A stretch of 64,000 bases of DNA from Vaginimicrobium propionicum (GTDB lineage: Bacteria; Actinomycetota; Actinomycetes; Propionibacteriales; Propionibacteriaceae): NCBI RefSeq assembly GCF_900155645.1, contig NZ_LT706985.1, positions 1,908,051-1,972,050 of the forward strand. Reading direction: 5' to 3'. Every line of letters starts with the position of its first letter. Positions within the stretch are counted from its first letter, which is position 1. Positions 43,479 through 52,764 of this stretch are shown piece by piece. The notes under the pieces were generated by a model. The model was not told the origin of the DNA. It worked only from the letters and a program-made list of their open reading frames with translations, and did no database searches. A program made the translations under genes and the position numbers.

Positions 43479-45456
43479 TCGTCACCTTAGAGCCTTGGTC
43501 GACTAGTTTTCCTTTGCCAGGGTCAGTCCACAATACTTTGCGGTTGCGGGTGCCAAACGGGTATTTGATTTCGTCTACCACCAGGCCGGCATCTTCTAAT
43601 ACTTGTTTGGCTTCATCAACGGGTTTATCTTCTACGTCCGGCATCTCAATCTTTTGTGGGCCATCGCTAACAGTTAGTGCGATGGCATCACCAGCGTAGG
43701 CTGTTTCAGTGGCGGCAGGGGACTGCGAGATTACCTCGTCTTTGGCTTTTTCCGTACTGGACTGTCTAGACACTTGCGTTGTTAAACCTAAATCAGAAAG
43801 AATTTTTTCGGCTTCGGTAATGGTTTTACCAACCACATTCGGTACCTTGACAGGTTCGCGCCCTTTAGAAATTTTCACATCGATGGTGGTATCGCGCGGC
43901 ACCATTTCCCCGGCTCCAATCGAAGTTTCGACGATGGTACGTTCAGGGGCGGTGTCGTGATAAACTTCCGTGACCTCACCTAGCTTTAGATTATTTTGTT
44001 CCAGCAGCGGTCTAGCCTCATCAATCGTTTTGCCGTAAATATCTGGCACCGGATAGCGTTCTGGCCCTTTTGATAAGACAGCTCGCATGGTGCCGCTACG
44101 TTTAACCTTGGCTTCTGGCTCAGGATCAGTAGAAATAACCAATCCGGCTGCCACGTCCTCAGAGTAGTCCTCGCTAAATATGACTTCTAGCCCGACATCA
44201 GCTGCAGCTTGGGTAGCGGCTTCTTGATTTAGGCCAACCAAGTTTGGTGCTGGGATGAATCTGCCAGAGGTAAGCCACCAAGTGCCAACCCCAATCGTCA
44301 TCACCAGCAAAGCCAATATCAGTGCAAAAATAGTGCGACGACGCTTGTAATTATGAGATTTTATTTTCTTGGGTATTGGAGGAGCTGGTACCGGCTCAAC
44401 CGCTGGTAGATCATCGTGCTGTGTATCTGGGTCTTCAGCCGGTGCTGGGCTAAGCGCCGCAATAGCTTGGCTAGGGGTGGCTCGGGTCGCGCCTACAGGA
44501 ATCCGCTGAGTTCCTGGCCAATTGCTTGGCGAGCCGGCCAGCGGGTGCATTATTGCGGCCAGCGTCTCATCATTTTTTACCCCTTGCTCAATAGCTCTAC
44601 GAGCTCTGCGAATACGAGTCAGCAAAGCCAATCCGTCGCGTGGACGCTGAGCCGGGTCGCGGCGGGTGCACGCCAGCACGAGGGCATCAACGTAATCTGG
44701 AATTTCATGTCGCTTTGCAGCAGCAGGGTTTATCTTCGCCAGTGATTTCGACGGTGCTGGCACGTCCTGACGTACATGGGCATAGGCCACTGAGATGGCG
44801 TTCTCAGCAGTGAACGGTTTAGTACCAGTTAGTAGCTCGTAAAAAACGACCCCGAGCGAATACACGTCAGATCTGGCATCTGCTTTGCCTGAGATCAACA
44901 ATTCGGGTGGCAGATAGCTGACCGTACCGATCAGCATGCCTTGAGTGGCGGTAGCTGACTGGGTGGTTACCGAACGTGCCAGACCGAAATCGGCCACTTT
45001 GATTTCCTTGCGTTCAGAGATCAACACATTTTCTGGTTTCACATCACGGTGAACTAACCCTTGAGCGTGGGCAGCAGCTAGAGCGCTAGCCACCGGTTCA
45101 AGTAGTTGCAGGGCGCGCAGCGGGCTAACCGGAGCTTCCTGAGCAATAAGATTGCGTAGCGTGGAACCTTCAACGAATTCCATGACGATATAAGGCCGGC
45201 CCTGTTCGGTGCCTTGATCGTAAATCGCCACCACATTTGGGCTAGTCAATTTAGCTGCTGAGCGTGCTTCCCGATCGAATCGGGCGGCGAAATCAATATC
45301 GTCGCCCAGTCCCTCATGCATGACCTTAGTAGCGACGATACGTTCGAGACGGCGATCCCAAGCGCGGTATACAGTAGCCATTCCGCCTCTAGCTAGACGC
45401 GCGAGAATTTCGTAGCGTCCGTCTAGCACACTGCCAGACAAGCTATCTGTGCTCAC
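43465..45456 (-). CDS. Ser/Thr protein kinase with four PASTA domains (PknB/PknL type)
   Basis: This is a membrane sensor kinase of cell-wall synthesis. The cytoplasmic kinase domain (about residues 12-280) has the glycine loop LARGGMATVYRA, the ATP lysine in VATKVM, HRDVKPENVLI and VADFGLARS. A proline-rich juxtamembrane stretch leads to one helix at about 375-395. Four extracytoplasmic PASTA repeats (about 400-663) should bind muropeptides or lipid II. The GTG at 45456 has GGAGATGAT upstream. The position next to the DAHP synthase and MBL genes recalls PknL. Autophosphorylation is the usual control. Confidence 0.95.
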   Translation of the reverse strand: MSTDSLSGSVLDGRYEILARLARGGMATVYRAWDRRLERIVATKVMHEGLGDDIDFAARFDREARSAAKLTSPNVVAIYDQGTEQGRPYIVMEFVEGSTLRNLIAQEAPVSPLRALQLLEPVASALAAAHAQGLVHRDVKPENVLISERKEIKVADFGLARSVTTQSATATQGMLIGTVSYLPPELLISGKADARSDVYSLGVVFYELLTGTKPFTAENAISVAYAHVRQDVPAPSKSLAKINPAAAKRHEIPDYVDALVLACTRRDPAQRPRDGLALLTRIRRARRAIEQGVKNDETLAAIMHPLAGSPSNWPGTQRIPVGATRATPSQAIAALSPAPAEDPDTQHDDLPAVEPVPAPPIPKKIKSHNYKRRRTIFALILALLVMTIGVGTWWLTSGRFIPAPNLVGLNQEAATQAAADVGLEVIFSEDYSEDVAAGLVISTDPEPEAKVKRSGTMRAVLSKGPERYPVPDIYGKTIDEARPLLEQNNLKLGEVTEVYHDTAPERTIVETSIGAGEMVPRDTTIDVKISKGREPVKVPNVVGKTITEAEKILSDLGLTTQVSRQSSTEKAKDEVISQSPAATETAYAGDAIALTVSDGPQKIEMPDVEDKPVDEAKQVLEDAGLVVDEIKYPFGTRNRKVLWTDPGKGKLVDQGSKVTITAR

Positions 45457-45574
45457 ATCATCTCCAGGGTGTTAGTGGCGTACCGACGCAATTCTAGGGG
45501 GATAGCCGTCCACGTCCGAATTTCCACGCCGACTAGGGTCTCATCTAAGAGAGCTTATCGCTTTAACGGGGTGG

Positions 45575-45622
45575 AAAAACAACAGTGGCGGGCAGCGACA
45601 TGAAGCCGTCAACCCGCCACTG
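45575..45622 (-). terminator. Terminator of the metP-metS operon
   Basis: A 10-base-pair GC stem (45583-45592 with 45613-45622) has a 20-base loop. On the minus strand it is followed by TTGTTTTTCC. It starts 10 bases past the metS stop. Confidence 0.8.
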
Positions 45623-45631
45623 AGTTTGGTG

Positions 45632-45790
45632 TCAGTTGTTGTCGGTTTTCAATTCAATGGTATTTCCGTGGTCATCCAGCAAAGTTACGGAACCTTCTGG
45701 GTGTCTCATTAGGAATATCACCGAGGCAGCCAGCCCGCCCCACACGATAGTGCAGGAAACGAGCAGCATGATGACAGAAATAGTAGTCAT
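45632..45790 (-). CDS. metS: Methionine/alanine importer small subunit (MetS)
   Basis: This 52-residue single-helix membrane protein has a hydrophobic start (TTISVIMLLVSCTIVWGG) and then the conserved LAASVIFLMRHPEG and a polar tail. This matches the small MetS partner of the MetP transporter, known from Corynebacterium, which is needed for methionine and alanine uptake. The ATG at 45790 is two bases after the metP stop, with GGAGA inside the metP end serving as ribosome site. I translated it by hand because short-ORF filters miss it. Confidence 0.88.
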   Translation of the reverse strand: MTTISVIMLLVSCTIVWGGLAASVIFLMRHPEGSVTLLDDHGNTIELKTDNN

Positions 45791-45792
45791 TT

Positions 45793-47442
45793 CTATTCTC
45801 CTGGCTTTTTATAGGGGCGTAGGTCATCAGAGGCGATGGTTGGGTCATCGATAGCTTCTTGCACTCTAGAACCGTCCACTAAGCGATCTAGGATTGGAGG
45901 TGGAATCAGGTCTCCGTCTGAATCCACCTGCGCGGCAGCGGACTTCTTAGACCACGGGACGAAACTGGCGAATAGTGAGACCACAATGAGTAGCGCAGAC
46001 ATGCCCCAACCGAAGGTGTTAACGAACCAACTTGGCATTCCACCGTAGCCTTCTGACATAACGGTTTGTAGCTCATTGATGAGGATATAGCCTAGGACTA
46101 CTGGCGCGATGCCGCCAACGAGTAGCTGCCAGGTGCGTCCAAGTTTGAAAGAACTGGACTTATTGATGTGGTTACGCAAAGTCGGCAGTGCACCAAAAGC
46201 AGCACTCAAGGTGACTGTGGCGACCAGAGCCACGGCAACGATACCGAAGTTGTTGACGAAGTTGTCCATAACGTCAAGCAAGTTCAAGCCGGTAGTAGTG
46301 GGGAAGAGCAGCAGTGAAGCTAGAGCCATCGGGATGCCAACAACCAGTACTGCAGGTATGCGCTCTAGTCCAAGTTTGTCAGCTACCCCAGAGATAATTA
46401 CCTCAACGATTGAGATCAACGAAGTAAATGCCGCGAAAACTAACGAACCAAAGAAGAGGATGCCGATAAGTGTACCGGCAGGAGCCTGATTGATGATCGT
46501 TGGGAAAGCGATGAAAGCTAATCCGATGCCAGAGCTAGCAACCTCGCTGATCGGTACATTCTGGCTTTGAGCCATGAAACCCAGTACGGAGAAAACGCCG
46601 ATGCCAGCCAAAATCTCGAAAGATGAGTTAGCGAAACCAACTACTAACCCAGGCCCGGTCAAGTCGGAATTTTTTGGCAGATAAGATGAATAGGTCAGCA
46701 TAATGCCGAAAGCGACCGACAGTGAGAAGAAGATTTGTGCAAATGCTGCTGCCCAAACCCCGGAATCAAGCAGGGACGACCAGTTGGGGGTAAAGAATTC
46801 GTTTAAGCCTTGGGCTGAGCCAGGCAGTGTTAAAGCGATAATCACTAGTAGCACGAACATTACTGTTAGCAGCGGCATGAAAATCTTCGAGGAACCGGCA
46901 ATACCTTTCTGGACGCCTAGCGCCAGCACGATAATTACCGAAGCCCACACCAGGAATAGCGGAATTAGAATATGTGGGACGAAATCGAACCCGACGGTGG
47001 CCTGTTCGGCTGGGATTGTTTGGGTAAATGTTTCCATGAAGAAAGTGCCCGGATCATCGCCCCAGGTGCGGGTGAAAGAGTAAACGAAGTACATTACCGC
47101 CCAGGCCAGAATTACCGCGTAGTAGATACCGATGATGAAGCAGATACCCATCTGCCACCAACCGATCGGCTCGGTTAACCTGTGTAAGCGTCTAAATGAC
47201 AGTGGAGCTGAGGCGCGGTAGCGGTGGCCAATAGCGTAGTCGAGGAAGAGCATGGGGATGCCTACTAGGAGCAAGGCACATACGTAAGGAATGATGAATG
47301 CCCCGCCACCGTTGGAGTAGGCGACATAAGGGAAACGCCAAATGTTGCCTAGACCTACTGCGGAGCCTATCGCGGCAAGAATGAATGCCGATCTGCCCCT
47401 AAACGCGCCGCGTTTCATGCGGCTTGCACCATTTTCAGACAT
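45793..47442 (-). CDS. metP: Sodium-dependent amino-acid transporter MetP (NSS family)
   Basis: This is a neurotransmitter:sodium-symporter-family importer, probably of methionine and alanine. The first helix carries the NSS sodium site IGSAVGLGNIWRFPYVAYSNGGGAF (about residues 20-45). About eleven to twelve membrane segments follow, and a polar C-terminal tail ends the protein. I start at the ATG at 47442 (MSENGAS) because GGAGG precedes it; the open frame to 47481 has no such site. The small subunit MetS follows at once, which supports the MetP assignment over other NSS members. Confidence 0.92.
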   Translation of the reverse strand: MSENGASRMKRGAFRGRSAFILAAIGSAVGLGNIWRFPYVAYSNGGGAFIIPYVCALLLVGIPMLFLDYAIGHRYRASAPLSFRRLHRLTEPIGWWQMGICFIIGIYYAVILAWAVMYFVYSFTRTWGDDPGTFFMETFTQTIPAEQATVGFDFVPHILIPLFLVWASVIIVLALGVQKGIAGSSKIFMPLLTVMFVLLVIIALTLPGSAQGLNEFFTPNWSSLLDSGVWAAAFAQIFFSLSVAFGIMLTYSSYLPKNSDLTGPGLVVGFANSSFEILAGIGVFSVLGFMAQSQNVPISEVASSGIGLAFIAFPTIINQAPAGTLIGILFFGSLVFAAFTSLISIVEVIISGVADKLGLERIPAVLVVGIPMALASLLLFPTTTGLNLLDVMDNFVNNFGIVAVALVATVTLSAAFGALPTLRNHINKSSSFKLGRTWQLLVGGIAPVVLGYILINELQTVMSEGYGGMPSWFVNTFGWGMSALLIVVSLFASFVPWSKKSAAAQVDSDGDLIPPPILDRLVDGSRVQEAIDDPTIASDDLRPYKKPGE

Positions 47443-47563
47443 GATCCTCCGTTCAATTGTCAGCGTGAATCTACTCGCCAAAAACTAACGGAATTTACTG
47501 TCTCAATAGGTGGTCGTTTTGGTGGACGTCGGGTGGTCGGGTTGTGGCTCGCTATGAGTTCAC

Positions 47564-47600
47564 AAAAAAAGGGGGTAGCAGGTTGTAGCCTGCCACCCCC
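47564..47600 (-). terminator. Terminator of mdh
   Basis: A 12-base-pair stem (47571-47582 with 47589-47600; one G-U pair in the minus-strand transcript) is followed on that strand by seven T residues. It lies 24 bases past the mdh stop. Confidence 0.9.
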
Positions 47601-47624
47601 CTTTAAGCAATAAAAGGACTTAAA

Positions 47625-48608
47625 TTAAATCAAACCCAATTGCTTGACGGTATCGCGCTCAGACGACAACTCTGCGGCGCTGGCGTCAATCTTTGAACGA
47701 CTGAAATCGTTGATGTCTAGGCCTTGGACGATCTTCCACTCGCCATTGGCGCAGGTTAGTGGGAAAGACGAAATCAAGCCCTCCGGCACACCATAGGAAC
47801 CGTCAGAGCATACGGCCATGGAAACCCAATCATTAGCTGGAGTACCAAATAGCCAGTCGTGCATACAAGAGACAGTGGCATGAGCGGCCGAGGCTGCGGA
47901 CGACGCACCGCGAGCCTCGATAATTGCGCCACCGCGCTTGGCGACGGTCGGAATGAACTCATTCTCGACCCAGGCCTCGTCGACTTGTTCGGCTGCCGGC
48001 TTGCCGCCGACCAGGGCGTTGAAGACGTCCGGATATTGAGTATTCGAGTGGTTGCCCCAAATAGTCATTTTGGTGACCTCCGAAACCGGCACACCCAATT
48101 TCTTAGCTAGCTGCGTCTTTGCGCGATTATGATCCAGACGAGTCAATGCCCCGAATTGGCTATTGGGGATATCTGGCGCATTATTCATAGCAATTAGCGC
48201 ATTAGTATTTGCCGGGTTACCGGTGACCAGAATACGTACGTCATCTGCGGCCACATCATTTAGTGCTTTACCTTGGCCAGTGAAAATCTTGCCATTGGCG
48301 CTTAGCAAATCAGAGCGATCCATGCCGGCCTTGCGTGGCATGGAGCCGACCAGCATAGCAGCGTTGACGCCGTCGAAAACCTTGTAGGGGTCATCACCAA
48401 TTTCGATACCAACAAGGTTCGGGAATGCGCAGTCATCAAGCTCCATGACAACGCCCTCCAACCTTGGCAGTGCCGGGGTGATCTCCAGCAGACGCAATTC
48501 GATGGGGCGATCGCCAGCCAGCGCACCGGAAGCGATGCGGAAAAGCAGGCTGTAACAGATTTGTCCGGCGGCGCCAGTAACGGCAACCTTTAACGGAGAC
48601 TCGTTCAT
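47625..48608 (-). CDS. mdh: Malate dehydrogenase (NAD-dependent)
   Basis: This enzyme interconverts malate and oxaloacetate in the TCA cycle, and in propionate fermentation towards fumarate and succinate. The NAD-binding motif [19 protein letters not shown] is at residues 10-28. Substrate arginines lie in the loop [14 protein letters not shown], the catalytic histidine in [12 protein letters not shown], and [10 protein letters not shown] is present. At 327 residues it is the actinobacterial/cytosolic-type enzyme. The ATG at 48608 follows a GGGATTTCA spacer. With mutB and glpABC it fits a succinate-propionate metabolism. Confidence 0.96.
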   Translation of the reverse strand: MNESPLKVAVTGAAGQICYSLLFRIASGALAGDRPIELRLLEITPALPRLEGVVMELDDCAFPNLVGIEIGDDPYKVFDGVNAAMLVGSMPRKAGMDRSDLLSANGKIFTGQGKALNDVAADDVRILVTGNPANTNALIAMNNAPDIPNSQFGALTRLDHNRAKTQLAKKLGVPVSEVTKMTIWGNHSNTQYPDVFNALVGGKPAAEQVDEAWVENEFIPTVAKRGGAIIEARGASSAASAAHATVSCMHDWLFGTPANDWVSMAVCSDGSYGVPEGLISSFPLTCANGEWKIVQGLDINDFSRSKIDASAAELSSERDTVKQLGLI

Positions 48609-48844
48609 TGAAATCCCTTCATGTCAGTGGATGAACCCCAACGCCAGCGACTGCACTGGCGCGGGCTACTGCAATAAATTCTAGCCGCTTGACTCATCGG
48701 CTGGGTACTTGCCTAGCCTCATAGTGTGAATCTGAGTAAATACCTCTGAACTTAAGCAACACGCTAACCTGAATTAGTGAGTCAAAACCTTGATGACGTT
48801 CATAGACCCGCCACCCACGTGGTGAGATTGAACTGTGGGGGCAT

Positions 48845-50290
48845 GTGATGGCTGATTTCTGGATGTCTATCGGCATTATTTTGTTGCTCTTCTTCTTAGG
48901 TGCGCTGTTTTCGGCGGCAGAGATGTCTTTGGTGACCTTACGTGAGGCTCAAGTTAAGAAACTGTCTTTCAAAGGTAAACGCGGGCGAGCAATCGAGCGG
49001 CTAACTTCTAACCCAAATCTTTTTCTATCCTCGGTGCAAATAGGGGTTACGCTGAGCGGTTTCATGAGTTCAGCTTTCGGATCAGACTCTTTAGCTAATA
49101 AATATTTAGGTCCGTGGCTGGCTTCGAAGGGTGTGCCGGGGGCGAATGCGATAGCAATCATTGTGGTTACTGCGCTGATCTCGTTCTTTTCTATAGTGCT
49201 GTCAGAGTTGACAGCAAAACGCCTGGCCTTGCAGCGTCCAGAACAATTTGCGCTGGCTTTGGCGCCAATTGTTTCGGTGATAGCTACTGTCTGTCGTCCG
49301 TTGATCTGGCTGCTTGGAAAATGCACGAATATCATGGTGCGCTTACTCGGTGGCGACCCAGAGGCGGCCAAAGAATCTGTTTCTGAAGAAGAATTACGTT
49401 CCATGGTGGCGTCCGCAGAAACCCTCGGTGACGAGGAGAGACGTATCGTAGATGACGTTTTTGACGCTGGAGATCGCAGCTTAAGAGAAGTTATGGTTCC
49501 CCGCACAGAAGTGGATTTTCTTTCTGCCGACGATCAAGCAGCCGAGGTCATCGAAACTGTTGTTGACCGAGAGCATTCTCGCTATCCGGTGATGGATGGC
49601 TCGCCTGATAAACTCATCGGTTTCTTGCATGTGCGTGATCTTATGGCTCTAGATGAAACAGCGTTAGCGCAACCCATTCGTTACTTAGTGCGTCCGGTGT
49701 TATCGCTGCCGGAAACAGTGAAAGTGTTACACGCTCTGTCATATATGCGGCGCAAGAAAGCACACCTAACTATCGTTTTGGACGAGTACGGTGGCACAGC
49801 CGGAATCGTCACGTTAGAAGATTTACTAGAAGAAGTAATTGGTGAAATTACTGATGAATACGACGTATTAGATGATGACCACGCCCAGCACGCCGAACAG
49901 CATGAGGTGGAAGGTTTGACCTCGCTGGAAGATTTTGAGGATAAGGCGCATCTAGTTTTGCCTGAAGGACCATACGACACTGTGGCTGGTTTCGTCATGG
50001 CTGAGCTAGGGCGTGTGGCGAAATTAGGCGACACCATTTGTGTCGAGCTGGCCGAATCAGATCAGATTGACCAGCCAGAATTCCCGAAAACTAGAGTACG
50101 TTTCACTGTTTGCCAGATGGATGGACACCGGATTGCGTGGGTGAAAGTCAAGCGTGAGGCACCCCTTGACGGTATCGAAGTGCCCCCTCCCGTCGATGAT
50201 AACGAACGGGTGATGCGTCAAGACACGATGGTCAGAACAGGTTTGGCATTGAATCAGCACGAAGAAGACCTCGAAGAACCAGGAATCTAA
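48845..50290 (+). CDS. CNNM/HlyC/CorC-family membrane protein with CBS domains
   Basis: An N-terminal DUF21 membrane domain (residues about 1-190; LGALFSAAEMSLVTLRE is the typical first helix) is followed by a pair of CBS domains (about 215-340, MVPRTEVDFLSADD and HLTIVLDEYGGTAGIVTLEDLLEEVIGEI). A CorC/HlyC C-terminal domain ends near 430. Members export magnesium or cobalt or modulate ion flux; older 'hemolysin' names are misleading. GTG at 48845 and ATG at 48848 are adjacent possible starts. A hydrophilic tail closes the protein. Confidence 0.92.
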   Translation: MMADFWMSIGIILLLFFLGALFSAAEMSLVTLREAQVKKLSFKGKRGRAIERLTSNPNLFLSSVQIGVTLSGFMSSAFGSDSLANKYLGPWLASKGVPGANAIAIIVVTALISFFSIVLSELTAKRLALQRPEQFALALAPIVSVIATVCRPLIWLLGKCTNIMVRLLGGDPEAAKESVSEEELRSMVASAETLGDEERRIVDDVFDAGDRSLREVMVPRTEVDFLSADDQAAEVIETVVDREHSRYPVMDGSPDKLIGFLHVRDLMALDETALAQPIRYLVRPVLSLPETVKVLHALSYMRRKKAHLTIVLDEYGGTAGIVTLEDLLEEVIGEITDEYDVLDDDHAQHAEQHEVEGLTSLEDFEDKAHLVLPEGPYDTVAGFVMAELGRVAKLGDTICVELAESDQIDQPEFPKTRVRFTVCQMDGHRIAWVKVKREAPLDGIEVPPPVDDNERVMRQDTMVRTGLALNQHEEDLEEPGI

Positions 50291-50316
50291 GCTAACGTTT
50301 TTACAAAGGAGGAGCC

Positions 50317-51345
50317 ATGAAACGCAGTCTAACTATGCTCGGCGCCGCGTTGGTTTTGTTGTTAGCAGGTTGCGCCACCCCACCAGCCGCGAAACCGGCC
50401 GCTGAAAGCTCAGCCACCCCAACCCCTTTGCAGTTTCGAGCTTGCCTAATTTCTGCTGACACCACCACTGTCTCAATGCAAGCTAGTCAAGCCCTAGCGC
50501 AAGCGAAAACTGAACTCGGGGTAGAAACTAGCGAGATTCTCAGCGATGATTTCGCCATTCAATTGCAGAAATTCGTGGATGACGGATGTCAAATAATTTT
50601 CGGTGTGGGCGAAAGTGTGGCAGAGGCTATCCAAGCGGGTGCTAAAGAGAACCCGCAGGTCAAGTTTGTGCTTGTTGACACGAATGCTAGCGAATCGTTG
50701 CCCAATCTTAAGGTGATGGTCTTTAACACTCATGAGGTTGGTTTCCTTGCTGGATATCTAGCTGCCAGCCAAACTCAGTCAGGAAAAGTTGGCGTATTCG
50801 GCGGGTTGTTTGTGCCAGCTGTCACCATGTATCTAGACGGATTCGTTCAAGGTGTGAACTACTACAACGAGCAGAAATCAGCCAAAGTCGAAGTGCTTGG
50901 CTGGGATCTGGCCACCAAGAAAGGCGAATCAATTTCTACCGCTAAACCGTTTAACGACCCTGCCGCCGGCGAGACGCTGGCTAAGAAGATGGTCTTGGAT
51001 GGTGTGGACGTCCTGATGCCGGTGGCGGGCGAGTCGGGCACTGGTGCTTTGGCGTCGGACGCGAAAATCATTTGGACTGACAGTGACGGGTGCAAGACCA
51101 CGTCTGGCTGCGACAAAATCATCGGCTCGGCAACGAAAGATATTGCTGCTGGAGTCTACGAAATTATTGAAAAAGCTATCACTGGTGATTTCACTAACGC
51201 CCTCTACATTGGCACTGTGAAAAATGGTGGCGCAAAATTAGTTGGGGTGAAAGCTGAGCAAGGCGTAGTCAGCGAGTTAGACGCGGCCGAGCGCGGCATC
51301 ATTAGCGGCAATATTACTGTCACCTCTGATTCGGCAATTGGGTAG
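50317..51345 (+). CDS. BMP-family substrate-binding lipoprotein
   Basis: This is an extracytoplasmic solute-binding lipoprotein. The signal ends in LLLAGC (cysteine at about 19). The Med/BMP (PnrA-like) domain follows, with CQIIFGVGESVAEAI, VKFVLVDTNA, GFLAGYLAASQT and VDVLMPVAGESGTGA. BMP proteins bind purine nucleosides in several ABC systems. No permease or ATPase is adjacent, so it is an orphan here. AAAGGAGGAG precedes the ATG at 50317. The last base lies four bases before the next start. Confidence 0.9.
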   Translation: MKRSLTMLGAALVLLLAGCATPPAAKPAAESSATPTPLQFRACLISADTTTVSMQASQALAQAKTELGVETSEILSDDFAIQLQKFVDDGCQIIFGVGESVAEAIQAGAKENPQVKFVLVDTNASESLPNLKVMVFNTHEVGFLAGYLAASQTQSGKVGVFGGLFVPAVTMYLDGFVQGVNYYNEQKSAKVEVLGWDLATKKGESISTAKPFNDPAAGETLAKKMVLDGVDVLMPVAGESGTGALASDAKIIWTDSDGCKTTSGCDKIIGSATKDIAAGVYEIIEKAITGDFTNALYIGTVKNGGAKLVGVKAEQGVVSELDAAERGIISGNITVTSDSAIG

Positions 51346-51349
51346 AAAA

Positions 51350-52720
51350 ATGATTAGAGCTGCTGCTGACGGTTCATCGTTAAATAATCCTGGTCCAGCT
51401 GGGTGGGCTTGGTATATCGACGAAGAATCATGGGCTGCCGATGGGTGGCGCGACGGCACCAACAACCAAGGCGAATTAAAAGCTGTCCTGAATTTACTTC
51501 AAGCTAGTGCCCACATTAACGAGCCACTAATAGTGGTGTGTGACTCGCAATATGTCATTAACACTGTTACCAAGTGGATGCCGGGCTGGCAGCGTCGCGG
51601 GTGGAAGAAAGCGGACGGTAAGCCTGTCCAAAACGTTGAGATCATTAAGGCCATAGCCCAGGCTATTGCTGGACGTGATGTCACTTTCGAGTGGGTTAAA
51701 GGGCACAGTGGTCATGGGCTGAACGAAGCCGCTGATTCTAGGGCGCGGGCAGCTGCCGAAGCCGTCCAAAATGGAGAGCGGGTAGATCGCGGGCCAGGAT
51801 TCAACGTTATGGCCAATACCTTGGATATCGCCAGTCAGTTAGATGATCAACCAGATTTGTTTACGACGGCTGAAATGCCAAAAACAGAGTCAAACTCCCT
51901 AGCCAAACAACGGAAGGCAGAGATGAAAGTCACATTCATTGGATGCGGCAATATTGCTGAAGCGATGATCGCTGGGGTGGTGAAGTCTGGCGTCATAAAG
52001 CCCGAACAAATTAGCGTTAACGCTCTTAGCCAGTCTTCGATGAATCGTTTGACGCAACAATTCCAGGTTGTCAGCCAGCCTGACAAGGCACAGGCTGTAA
52101 ATGGGGCGGACTTGGTGATTTTGGCCGTCAAACCCGCCGACTATCCCAAAGTTATAGCGGAAATAGCCGACTATCTTGGTTCAGATACCGTGCTAGTTGA
52201 TATTGCGCCTGGCTATCCTATGGCGCGTATTCGCGACCAGATTGACTCACGCGCAACAGTGGTACACGCCATGCCTAACACTACGTCCAAGGTTGGGGCA
52301 GGGGTTGTGGGGTTGAGTTTTCCAACAGACTGCCCTAAAGCTCACCGCGAAAAAGTCATCAACTTCTTTGAGACTTTCGCTACCCTTTTTGAGGTGCCCG
52401 AGCCCGAGCTGGCCGCTGTTACCGCCATGGCTGGTTCCGGGGTGACTATCGGTTATGCGGTTATTGAAGCAATGGCATTGGGTGGGGTAGAGCAAGGCCT
52501 AGAAATCGCGGAAGCCTACCAGCTGGCCGCCGCCAGTCTTGCTGGTAGCGCGAAAATGGTGGCAGAAACTGACGATAACTGCGCTGGGCTGCGTGACGCA
52601 GTCTGTACCCCGGCCGGCACCACGATAGCTGGCGTTATCCAGATGGAAAATAACGGGTTAAAAGCAGACATCATCGAGACGATGCGTGCCATCGTAGAGC
52701 GTTATCGCCAAGCCGAATAG
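51350..52720 (+). CDS. RNase HI - pyrroline-5-carboxylate reductase fusion
   Basis: One uninterrupted frame encodes two known enzymes. Residues 1-about 150 are ribonuclease HI with all four catalytic acids (D7 in AAADGSS, E42 in NNQGELKA, D65 in VVCDSQYV, D129 in NEAADSRA) and the WVKGHSGH motif. A linker of about 40 residues leads to ProC from M192: VTFIGCGNIAEAMIAG (NADPH site), VILAVKPADYPKV, VHAMPNTTSKVGAG and GSGVTIGYAVIEAM. ProC makes proline from pyrroline-5-carboxylate. The first start could be the TTG at 51338. An internal ATG at 51923 with GGAAGG upstream could also make free ProC. I see no stop or frame shift at the junction. Confidence 0.85.
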   Translation: MIRAAADGSSLNNPGPAGWAWYIDEESWAADGWRDGTNNQGELKAVLNLLQASAHINEPLIVVCDSQYVINTVTKWMPGWQRRGWKKADGKPVQNVEIIKAIAQAIAGRDVTFEWVKGHSGHGLNEAADSRARAAAEAVQNGERVDRGPGFNVMANTLDIASQLDDQPDLFTTAEMPKTESNSLAKQRKAEMKVTFIGCGNIAEAMIAGVVKSGVIKPEQISVNALSQSSMNRLTQQFQVVSQPDKAQAVNGADLVILAVKPADYPKVIAEIADYLGSDTVLVDIAPGYPMARIRDQIDSRATVVHAMPNTTSKVGAGVVGLSFPTDCPKAHREKVINFFETFATLFEVPEPELAAVTAMAGSGVTIGYAVIEAMALGGVEQGLEIAEAYQLAAASLAGSAKMVAETDDNCAGLRDAVCTPAGTTIAGVIQMENNGLKADIIETMRAIVERYRQAE

Positions 52721-52764
52721 TTTCGGAAATGACTAGGCTGCGCTAGTGCCATAAGCTAGGAGCC

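Noticed and set aside
48641-48662. Short hairpin CGCCAG...CTGGCG upstream of mdh
   Set aside because: Only six base pairs with an eight-base loop and no T-tract; it could arise by chance.
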